DNA from: an uncultured Gammaproteobacteria bacterium
GTDB lineage: Bacteria > Pseudomonadota > Gammaproteobacteria > Pseudomonadales > UBA5518
Length of the DNA stretch: 5,873 nt
NCBI GenBank assembly: GCA_903921135.1
Contig: CAIXOY010000532.1
Coordinates: 1 to 5,873 of the forward strand
Direction: 5' to 3'
The notes beneath the pieces are model-generated. The model was not told where the DNA came from. It saw only the letters and a list, made by a program, of their open reading frames with translations, and searched no databases. Both the position numbers and the translations under genes were made by a program. This document shows, piece by piece, positions 1-5,724 of the stretch. The first letter of the stretch is position 1. Every line of letters starts with the position of its first letter.

Positions 1-1
1 C

Positions 2-493
2 AGCCCCGCAGAAACCACCCAAGCAGCCGAGCCCCCGCTGCTAACCCACCCACCTGAAGATCTCGGGCTTGCCGCACCGGATCTCGCAGCTCCCGACCTG
101 CAGGGGCGAACCGTATGGCTGCTACACCCCTGGGCCCTGCGCGCACCACCTGCAAACCTGCCGCCAGACGCTGTGGTCATCGGCATCTACCTCCGCGAGC
201 ACCACGCGCAATGGCCGTGGCCAGAGGCACGCTGGCGCTGGGTCGATGCCGCGATGGCAGAACTCACGCCAGAGCGCTGGTGGGTCGATGCCGCGCATCT
301 CCCGGCGCTGCTGTCAGGCGCAGCAACCGTGCGCAGCATCGACGACCCGCACATAACGCAGTGGTTGGGCCCCGTAGCCGAACTCGATACCGCACCCGCC
401 CTCTTCCCGCTCGTGGATCGCCGCTGCACGAGTTTTTCCCAGTGGTGGTCGCGCGCGACGCGCGGTCTGAAGAACGCCGAGGACTTGCTGTGA
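2..493 (+). CDS. C-terminal part of a probable photolyase/cryptochrome-like FAD-binding protein (5' truncated by window)
   Basis: The frame is open from the window edge to the TGA at 491-493, about 163 residues, so the N-terminus lies outside. The fragment is rich in Trp and Pro: a WLLHPWALR stretch, then a VVIGIYLREHHAQWPWPEARW stretch with an EARWRWVDAAM core, and a CTSFSQWWSRATRG segment near the end. This pattern resembles the C-terminal region of photolyase-like FAD-binding proteins that often sit beside DUF393 genes in proteobacteria. That assignment rests on recalled family resemblance; no catalytic or FAD-binding motif lies in the visible part. The stop overlaps the GTG start of the next gene by 4 bases, so the two are probably translationally coupled in one operon. 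The frame is real with good confidence, the function only with moderate confidence. An uncharacterised conserved protein is the alternative. Confidence 0.5.
   Translation, partial: SPAETTQAAEPPLLTHPPEDLGLAAPDLAAPDLQGRTVWLLHPWALRAPPANLPPDAVVIGIYLREHHAQWPWPEARWRWVDAAMAELTPERWWVDAAHLPALLSGAATVRSIDDPHITQWLGPVAELDTAPALFPLVDRRCTSFSQWWSRATRGLKNAEDLL
479..483 (+). promoter_or_regulatory. Ribosome binding site deciding the GTG start at 490
   Basis: GAGGA lies 6 bases upstream of GTG 490-492. This supports the GTG, which overlaps the upstream stop as GTGA, over more upstream in-frame codons that would run far into the preceding gene. Confidence 0.6.
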
Positions 494-1431
494 ACACATC
501 CGCACCACCCGACACGCTGACCGTGCTCTACGACGGCGCCTGCCCGCTCTGCCGCCGAGAGATCAGCCATGTCAAAGGGCTCGCGGACCGGCGTGGTGAC
601 AACGCACTCTGCTTCGTCGACGTCAGCAACGAGGCAGGCAAAACGCGCTCCGCTGTGGAACGCGAAGCACTCCTCGCCCGCTTCCATGTGGAGCGCAGCG
701 ACGGCTCGCGTCTGGACGGCGCGGCCGCCTTCGTGGCGATGTGGGAGCGGCTGCCTGGCTGGCGATGGCTGGCGCGATTCGCGCAATTGCCGGGGATGCT
801 CACCGTATTCGAGTTTGCCTACCGCGGCTTCCTGCACCTGCGGCCGTACATGCAGGGCGCGGTTCGTCACTGGGAGGCCGCTCGGGGCGACGATGCACGC
901 GCGCCGCAACTCTCCCTGCATCTCGAGCGCGAACTTCGCTCCGATCACGCGGGTGAAACGGGCGCCGTGTGGATTTACCGCGGCATCACCACGGTCGCGT
1001 CATGGCGAAAAGACGAAGCACTGCTTGCCTTCGCGCGGCGGCACCGGAGTACCGAAGAAGAACACCTCCGGCTGGTCGAGGCATGGCTACCCGCTGCGCG
1101 CCGCAGCTTTCTGCTAGGGCCGTGGAGGCTCGCAGGCTGGTTGACCGGCGCGCTGCCCGCGCTGTTCGGCAGCAAAGCGGTGTACGGGACGATCGCTGCA
1201 GTAGAGACCTTCGTCGACACGCACTACCAGCAGCAGATCGAGCACCTCGAGCGTCACGGCGGGCCGGACGGATTGCTGCCGATGCTCCTGCGCTGCCAGA
1301 CCGACGAGCGTCACCACCGCGACGAATCCGCCGCGCTAGCGGGGCCGAATTCCTCGTTTCTGCTGCGCGCCTGGTGTGCGCTGGTAGGTGCGGGTTCTGC
1401 CGCAGCGGTGGTGGTGGCACGGCGGATCTGA
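490..1431 (+). CDS. coq7: Fusion of a DCC-type (DUF393) thiol-disulfide domain with a COQ7-type diiron demethoxyubiquinone hydroxylase
   Basis: A 313-residue protein with a GTG start. Residues about 10-128 form a DCC/DUF393 domain: LYDGACPLC places a CxxC pair at C18 and C21, followed by a FVDV strand and a tryptophan-rich LPGWRWL helix. Residues about 140-313 form a complete COQ7 ferritin-like domain. Its diiron ligands are all visible: E156 in HAGETGA, the ExxH pair E189/H192, E239 in AAVET, and the ExxH pair E273/H276 in DERHH. COQ7 enzymes hydroxylate demethoxyubiquinol in ubiquinone synthesis, at the inner face of the membrane; the hydrophobic segments at about 207-230 and 291-310 fit the membrane-associated form. 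COQ7 proteins are usually about 170-220 residues, so the N-terminal domain is an addition. A redox or thiol role for CxxC in supporting the hydroxylase is inference only. The gene overlaps the upstream gene by 4 bases and ends at a terminator. Confidence 0.9.
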   Translation: MNTSAPPDTLTVLYDGACPLCRREISHVKGLADRRGDNALCFVDVSNEAGKTRSAVEREALLARFHVERSDGSRLDGAAAFVAMWERLPGWRWLARFAQLPGMLTVFEFAYRGFLHLRPYMQGAVRHWEAARGDDARAPQLSLHLERELRSDHAGETGAVWIYRGITTVASWRKDEALLAFARRHRSTEEEHLRLVEAWLPAARRSFLLGPWRLAGWLTGALPALFGSKAVYGTIAAVETFVDTHYQQQIEHLERHGGPDGLLPMLLRCQTDERHHRDESAALAGPNSSFLLRAWCALVGAGSAAAVVVARRI

Positions 1432-1473
1432 GGCCATCGGCCGGGGGCACGACGGGACACAAGCCCGACGAGG

Positions 1474-1496
1474 AAAATGGGGTCTGACCCCATTTT
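1474..1496. repeat. Possible dispersed palindromic (REP-like) element with a GGGGTC/GACCCC core
   Basis: The same palindrome, read as GGGGTCAGACCCC on the minus strand, matches a short intergenic palindrome that I recall recurring in many beta- and gammaproteobacterial genomes. There is only one copy in this window, so repetitiveness cannot be shown here. The element may serve as both repeat and terminator. Confidence 0.4.
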
Positions 1497-1500
1497 TTTT
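1474..1500. terminator. Rho-independent, probably bidirectional terminator between convergent genes
   Basis: AAAATGGGGTC (1474-1484) and GACCCCATTTT (1486-1496) are perfect inverted copies around a single central T. The stem is therefore 10 base pairs with a 3-base loop. The right arm runs into 8 consecutive T (1493-1500), a strong terminator for the plus-strand operon ending at 1431. On the minus strand the U tract is only 4 long, so termination of the hydroxylase operon, whose stop begins just 1 base away, would be weaker. Confidence 0.85.
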
Positions 1501-1501
1501 G

Positions 1502-3820
1502 TCAGGTGGTGCGGCTTTGCCACCCCGCGAGTTGCTTGCCGACGGGCAGTTCGCGCACACGCACGCCGGTGGCAGCAAAAATCGCGTTGGCGATAGCCGC
1601 ACCGGCGGGCGGCACGCCCGGCTCGCCGATGCCACCGGATTTGCCTTCGCTCTGGAGGATCTCCACGTCGACGGCGTGCGGTGCGGCACGCATGCGCGCC
1701 ACCTCGTAGTCGCTGTAGTTCGATTGCTGTACGCGGCCGTCCGCAAAGGTGATCGCGCTGTGGAGCGTGTTGCTCATCGCCATCACCACCGCGCCTTCCA
1801 TCTGCGAGGCGGCGCGGTCCGGGTTGACCACGAAACCGGTATCGACTGCCACGGTGGCGCGCGGCAGCAGCACCGTGCCGTCGGCCAGCACCTCCACTTC
1901 GGCCACCACCGCCACATAGGCAAGGAAACTGCGGTGCACCGCGATGCCACGCCCGCGCCCGCGCGGCAAGGGTTTGCCCCAGCCGCTGCGCCGGCGCACC
2001 GACCCGACGACCGCGCGCACGCGCGCCGTCTCGAGCGGGTGCTCTGCCCAGGGTGCGCCGTAGTACGTCTCGGATGCACCGACCAGGCCGTTCTTGTACA
2101 GATCCACCGTGCGGTCCGGGCCTATCAGCTGCAGCAGGAAATCCGCGGGGTCCATCCGCGCGGCGTGCGCGAGTTCGTCGACGAAGGAGCCGATCGCGAA
2201 GCCGTGGTGGATCGCGTTCACGCTGCGGTACCAGCCGATGCGCGCGTGTGCGGGCGCGGGGCATACCTCCACGCTCATGTCGGGTACATCCCACGGGACA
2301 TCGCTCGCGCCGTTGCTGAGCTCGTCGGGTGTGGGCAGCGCGTCTTTGGCGAAGGTCGCGCTGATCGAGGGATAGGCCGAGCGGTGCAGCCATGCGCTCA
2401 CCTTGCCACCCTCGCCCAGCGCGGCTTCCAGACGGTGCGCCGCTACCGAGTGGTAGTAGGAGTTGCGCATATCGTCCTCGCGGCTCCACTGCACGCGCAC
2501 GGGTGCACCGGTCTCTTTGGCGAGAAACGCGGCCTCGCAGAGGAAGTCGGGCTTCGATTTGCGTCCGAAGCCACCACCGAGCAGCGTGACGTTCACCGTG
2601 ACATTCGCCTCATCGATGCCGAGGTATTCCGCCACCGTGGCGCGTGCGTCGTAGGGTGACTGCGTCGGCGCCCAGATCTCCATCTTGCCCTCGGCCATCC
2701 GGGCAAGCGCCACCAGCGGCTCCATCTGCGCGTGCGAGAGGTAGGGCACGTGATACTCGGCAACATGCGTTTGCTTTGCCGAAGCCAGCGCTTTCGCGGC
2801 ATCACCGTGGACACGACCCGCCGCGCCTGGCACGCGGATGCTTTTCTCGAGGCTCGTGCGGTAGGTGGCGGATTCATGCGCGCCGTTGGCGCCCGCATCC
2901 CAGGTGATCTTCAGGGCATCGCGCCCGCGCAGTGCCGCCCAGGTGTTGCGCGCGATCACCGCCACGCCACCGAGCGGCAGGTAGGCGCCCGGCAAGGGCG
3001 CCGGCGCAATGCGCAGGACGCGCTCCACGCCAGGCACGGTGAGCGCGGCGCTGTCGTCCACACTCACCAGCGTGGCGCCCCAGACCGGCGGCCGGGCGAT
3101 CACGGCGATCTTCATGCCGGGCAGGCGCACATCCGCACCGAAGGTCGCAGCACCGGTGGTGACAGGCACCAGATCGATAGAGGGCATCCGCTTGCCCTGC
3201 CAGCGCCGCTCGGCAGGCTCCTTGATGCGCAGGCGCGAGGGCTTCGGCATGGGCAGCGTGCGCGCCGTGGCCACCAGATCACCAAAGGCAAGCGTGCGGC
3301 CACTCGGGCGATGCACGACCTCGTGCTGGCGGGCGAAGACCTCGCTCGCATCCACCTTCCAGCGGGCAGCCGCAGCGTCCTCGAGCAGCGCGCGCACCGT
3401 GGCGCCCGCCTCCCGATAGGCGGGCAGGAAATCCCGGATGCTGGTGGAGCCATCGGTGTTCTGGGAGCCGTACTTCTTGTCGCCCACCGCCTGCTCGACG
3501 CGGCAGCGCGACCAGTCCGCTTCCATCTCGTCGGCAATGATCATCGGCATCGTGGTGCGGATGCCCTGCCCCATCTCCGAGCGGTGGCAGGTGATCGTGA
3601 CCGTGCCGTCGGTCGACAGGCCCACGTAGACATGCGGCGCCCACGCTGGCGCGCTCTCTGCCGCCTCGATGCGTCGCGCACCGCCCGGCCCCACGGCAAT
3701 CACCAGGCCACCGATGCCCGCGAGCTTGAGAAACGCCCGGCGCGGGAGTTCACGGGAAGATCCGGCAGCACGACGGGCAGCGGCGCGACGCGCCCACGGG
3801 AGAAAGTCGTTGGTGCTCAT
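1502..3820 (-). CDS. Molybdopterin-binding large subunit of a xanthine dehydrogenase-family hydroxylase (isoquinoline 1-oxidoreductase beta-like), Tat-exported
   Basis: A 772-residue protein. The start at 3820 is chosen because its ATG overlaps the upstream stop as ATGA and an AGGAG lies 7 bases before it; an ORF extension to 3877 is possible but unsupported. The N-terminus has a twin-arginine signal: PRRAFLK at 26-32, then a hydrophobic run to about 44, so the mature enzyme should be periplasmic. Family motifs in order: EMGQGIRT (82-89), AQMEPL (364-369), LGGGFGRKSKPDF (414-426) for cofactor binding, a RSVNAIHHGFAIGSFVDEL segment (532-550), and GGIGEPGVPP (729-738) with the presumed catalytic glutamate E733. 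This layout matches IorB-type subunits, which hydroxylate aldehydes or N-heterocycles using Mo and water. The substrate cannot be read from the sequence. With the small subunit it forms a two-subunit enzyme lacking an FAD subunit, so electrons probably leave through a cytochrome c encoded elsewhere. Confidence 0.93.
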   Translation of the reverse strand: MSTNDFLPWARRAAARRAAGSSRELPRRAFLKLAGIGGLVIAVGPGGARRIEAAESAPAWAPHVYVGLSTDGTVTITCHRSEMGQGIRTTMPMIIADEMEADWSRCRVEQAVGDKKYGSQNTDGSTSIRDFLPAYREAGATVRALLEDAAAARWKVDASEVFARQHEVVHRPSGRTLAFGDLVATARTLPMPKPSRLRIKEPAERRWQGKRMPSIDLVPVTTGAATFGADVRLPGMKIAVIARPPVWGATLVSVDDSAALTVPGVERVLRIAPAPLPGAYLPLGGVAVIARNTWAALRGRDALKITWDAGANGAHESATYRTSLEKSIRVPGAAGRVHGDAAKALASAKQTHVAEYHVPYLSHAQMEPLVALARMAEGKMEIWAPTQSPYDARATVAEYLGIDEANVTVNVTLLGGGFGRKSKPDFLCEAAFLAKETGAPVRVQWSREDDMRNSYYHSVAAHRLEAALGEGGKVSAWLHRSAYPSISATFAKDALPTPDELSNGASDVPWDVPDMSVEVCPAPAHARIGWYRSVNAIHHGFAIGSFVDELAHAARMDPADFLLQLIGPDRTVDLYKNGLVGASETYYGAPWAEHPLETARVRAVVGSVRRRSGWGKPLPRGRGRGIAVHRSFLAYVAVVAEVEVLADGTVLLPRATVAVDTGFVVNPDRAASQMEGAVVMAMSNTLHSAITFADGRVQQSNYSDYEVARMRAAPHAVDVEILQSEGKSGGIGEPGVPPAGAAIANAIFAATGVRVRELPVGKQLAGWQSRTT

Positions 3821-4272
3821 GCCTGTTCTCCTGCCGCAGCTTTGATGGCAGCCCGAATGCGCGGGTAGGTGCCGCAACGGCAGATATGGCCGTTCATGGC
3901 GGCGTCGATATCCTGGTCACCGGGCTTCGGCGTGCGCTTCAGCAGCCCGGCTGCCTGCATGATCTGACCCGGCTGACAGAAACCGCACTGCGGCACGTCG
4001 ATCTCGCGCCACGCGAGTTGCAGCGGGTGTTCACCCTGCGGATGCAAGCCCTCGATGGTGACGACATCCGCGCCCTCGAGCGCCGACAAGGGCAACTGGC
4101 AGGCACGCGCAGGCTCCCCGCCAAGGTGCACCGTGCAGGCCCCGCACTGCGCGATGCCGCAGCCGTATTTGGTGCCGGTGAGCGCGAGTTCGTCGCGCAG
4201 GTACCAGAGAAGCGGCATGGTCGGGTCGCCGTCGAAGCTGCGACGGACACCGTTGACGGTCAGAGTGATCAT
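3817..4272 (-). CDS. [2Fe-2S] x2 iron-sulfur small subunit of the molybdenum hydroxylase (isoquinoline 1-oxidoreductase alpha-like)
   Basis: A 151-residue protein, the usual size for this family, starting MITLTVNG. The N-terminal plant-ferredoxin fold carries C38, C43, C46 and C58 (CGIAQCGACTVH followed by the Cys in PARAC). The C-terminal four-helix domain carries C96, C99, C131 and C133 (QCGFCQPGQ and HICRCGTY). All eight cluster ligands are present, as is Q95 next to the C96 ligand, where the family contacts the pyranopterin. The subunit passes electrons from the Mo site to an outside acceptor. It has no signal peptide of its own and is probably exported together with the Tat-tagged large subunit, as known for this family. 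The start at 4272 is preferred over an ATG at 4302 because AGGAGG precedes it and because 4302 coincides with the predicted transcription start. It is the first gene of the operon and overlaps the next by 4 bases. Confidence 0.95.
   Translation of the reverse strand: MITLTVNGVRRSFDGDPTMPLLWYLRDELALTGTKYGCGIAQCGACTVHLGGEPARACQLPLSALEGADVVTIEGLHPQGEHPLQLAWREIDVPQCGFCQPGQIMQAAGLLKRTPKPGDQDIDAAMNGHICRCGTYPRIRAAIKAAAGEQA
3828..3832 (-). promoter_or_regulatory. Ribosome binding site for the molybdopterin subunit
   Basis: On the minus strand AGGAG stands 7 bases before the ATG at 3820. It lies inside the 3' end of the small-subunit gene, which supports coupled translation and the start at 3820. Confidence 0.65.
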
Positions 4273-4276
4273 GGGG

Positions 4277-4282
4277 CCTCCT
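4277..4282 (-). promoter_or_regulatory. Strong ribosome binding site for the [2Fe-2S] subunit
   Basis: Minus-strand AGGAGG is followed by CCCC and the ATG at 4272. The 4-base spacing is slightly short, but the full Shine-Dalgarno match decides the start. Confidence 0.65.
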
Positions 4283-4308
4283 GTGAAGGTGCGGGCGTGC
4301 AAAGCCGC

Positions 4309-4337
4309 ACCATAGAGCGTGCGCGCGGGGCAGACAA
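4309..4337 (-). promoter_or_regulatory. Sigma70-like promoter of the molybdenum hydroxylase operon
   Basis: On the minus strand TTGTCT (4332-4337, 4 of 6 to the -35 consensus) is followed after exactly 17 bases by TATGGT (4309-4314, 4 of 6 to the -10 consensus). Transcription would begin near 4302, giving a leader of about 30 bases that contains the AGGAGG. Such AT-richer hexamers stand out in this GC-rich context. Confidence 0.5.
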
Positions 4338-4404
4338 TTACCGCGCGGCATCATTGGCGTCCACCGGCGTTCACCTTGCCCGCCCGGGCCTGGCCCCTCC
4401 GGCG

Positions 4405-4419
4405 GGGTGGACTCCACCC
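4405..4419. repeat. Short inverted repeat in the divergent intergenic region
   Basis: GGGTGG (4405-4410) and CCACCC (4414-4419) are inverted copies around ACT. There is no T tract, so it is not a terminator. It overlaps the candidate -35 of the cyclase promoter and could be an operator, but a chance match in GC-rich DNA is quite possible. Confidence 0.2.
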
Positions 4420-4436
4420 ACCGCATCGTCTACAAC
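4408..4436 (+). promoter_or_regulatory. Weak candidate promoter for the cyclase-TIR operon
   Basis: TGGACT (4408-4413) and TACAAC (4431-4436) are separated by 17 bases and each matches 4 of 6 consensus positions. It would give a leader of about 55 bases before the ATG at 4498. Its only support is the spacing and its location in the gap between divergent genes. Confidence 0.25.
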
Positions 4437-4497
4437 ACCGGCGCCGGCACTCTCGTGGCAGGACATCCCCATCGTCGGCAGAGGGCGAAGCAACAGC

Positions 4498-5721
4498 ATG
4501 GCCAGCATCGTCGTTTTCACCGGGCACATGATGGACAAGGCGGGCCGCGTTCCGCCTGCGTACTCGCCCCGTTTCCCGCCCGAAAAGGAGCCGGAATGCC
4601 GCGCCGCGATCGCAGCCGCGCTCGAGCGGCTGGATGCCCGCGTCGGATACAGCTCCGCGGCCTGCGGTGCCGATATCCTGTTCATCGAACAGATGCTCGC
4701 GCGGGGCGCCGACGTGCATCTGGTGCTGCCCTATGCGGAGGAGCAGTTCATCGAGGACTGCATCGAGGTGCCTGCAGGCGCGGATCCGGTGCAGCACTTC
4801 CGCCAGCCCCCGGGAGGAGGCTGGAGAGAGCGCTACGCCGCGATGAGGCCACGCGTCAGCAGCGTGCTGGTGCTGGGCGACAAGCGGCCGCGGGACAACT
4901 CCTCCGCCAGCGACTGCTGCAACCGCGTGTTCCTCGGCATGGGACTCATGCACTCTCGTGACGAAAGCCTGCCGCTGCGCCTGCTGACCTTGTGGGACGG
5001 ATGGTCGGGCGATGCACCCGGAGGAACGCGCAGCCTCGTGAAGCTGGCAGACTCGCTGGGCATCCCGATCGAATACCTGCCCCAACTCCGCCCCCGGAGC
5101 GTCGAGGAGATCCTGCTCACCGCCAGCCCGCCGCCCGGCATCGGTGCCGCGCCCCGACGGGCCACTCTCGATCGCGAACCGCCACAGCAGATCTGTGCCG
5201 TGCTGTTCGCGGACGTGGTGAGCTTCAGCAAGCTCGACGAGACCGCACTGCCGGAATTTGTGACCGGCTACCTGCACCCGCTGGCGGGCATCATCCAGAC
5301 GGCACGTCACGGCGGCTATGGCCCGCTCGACTTCAACACCTGGGGGGACGGGCTGTTCTGCGTCTTCGACTCGATGCTGAAGGCCTGCCGTTTCGCCGTG
5401 GCCATGCGTCACCTGACCGCATCCGGAGACTGGATGATCGAGGGCGCGGGCGAGTCGCTGTCGCTGCGGATCGCGCTGCACGCGGGCCCCGTTTACCGGA
5501 TACCCGATCCCGTGCTTCCCAAGGACACTTTCGTCGGCACGAACATCAGCCTCGCGGCACGGATCGAGCCCGTGACGGAACCCGGAGAGATCTACTGTAG
5601 TCAGGCGTTCGCCGCACTGGCGGCGGCCGAGGGAATCGGGGACTTCGCTTTCGAGTGCCTGGGCGAGCGTCTGCTGGCGAAAGACGCGGGCACGATGACG
5701 CTCTACAGGCTGGTGGGCTGA
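4498..5721 (+). CDS. SLOG/LOG-like Rossmann domain fused to a class III adenylate/guanylate-type nucleotide cyclase
   Basis: A 407-residue soluble protein starting MASIVVFTGH; no transmembrane segment is seen. The start is the first ATG before the opening beta strand; the upstream purine stretch GAGGG (4481-4485) is 12 bases away, so the ribosome site is weak. Residues 1 to about 195 look like a SLOG/LOG nucleotide-binding Rossmann domain: FTGHMMD (7-13), a GYSSAACGADILFIEQ segment (50-65) resembling the glycine-rich loop of DprA/LOG proteins, HLVLPY (74-79), then LLTLWDGWSGDAPGGT (162-177). A linker of about 35 residues leads to the cyclase domain (231-405). Metal-binding aspartates are D239 (LFADVVSFS) and D284 (TWGDGLF). 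The transition-state arginine is R355 (SLAARIEP). The usual purine-selecting Lys and Asp positions read N280 and T344, and the usual Asn reads S351, so the nucleotide product is uncertain. It sits directly before a TIR gene, suggesting that its cyclic nucleotide or ligand sensing controls a TIR effector. Family assignment of the cyclase is firm; the SLOG call is a pattern judgement. Confidence 0.85.
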   Translation: MASIVVFTGHMMDKAGRVPPAYSPRFPPEKEPECRAAIAAALERLDARVGYSSAACGADILFIEQMLARGADVHLVLPYAEEQFIEDCIEVPAGADPVQHFRQPPGGGWRERYAAMRPRVSSVLVLGDKRPRDNSSASDCCNRVFLGMGLMHSRDESLPLRLLTLWDGWSGDAPGGTRSLVKLADSLGIPIEYLPQLRPRSVEEILLTASPPPGIGAAPRRATLDREPPQQICAVLFADVVSFSKLDETALPEFVTGYLHPLAGIIQTARHGGYGPLDFNTWGDGLFCVFDSMLKACRFAVAMRHLTASGDWMIEGAGESLSLRIALHAGPVYRIPDPVLPKDTFVGTNISLAARIEPVTEPGEIYCSQAFAALAAAEGIGDFAFECLGERLLAKDAGTMTLYRLVG

Positions 5722-5724
5722 ACG

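Noticed and set aside
115..489. N-terminal extension of the DCC-COQ7 frame back to ATG 115
   Set aside because: It overlaps the preceding gene almost fully, reads as low-complexity Arg/Ala-rich sequence, and the DCC domain begins just after GTG 490, which has a ribosome site.
1388..2659. Plus-strand open frames opposite the molybdopterin subunit (also 2732-3868 and a 1311-2489 minus frame)
   Set aside because: They are opposite or alternate to a gene with strong family motifs throughout. Their own translations are Arg/His/Ala-rich, without domains.
3821..3877. Extended start of the molybdopterin subunit at 3877
   Set aside because: It would add 19 residues inside the small-subunit gene; the ATGA overlap and AGGAG favour 3820, which also places the twin-arginine motif at a usual distance.
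4438..4447. Perfect 10-base palindrome CCGGCGCCGG
   Set aside because: Composed only of G and C in GC-rich DNA; palindromes of this size are expected by chance and no second copy is seen nearby.
3886..4497. Upstream extension of the cyclase frame to 3886
   Set aside because: It runs antisense through the [2Fe-2S] subunit gene and the promoter region; the conserved domain begins directly after ATG 4498.
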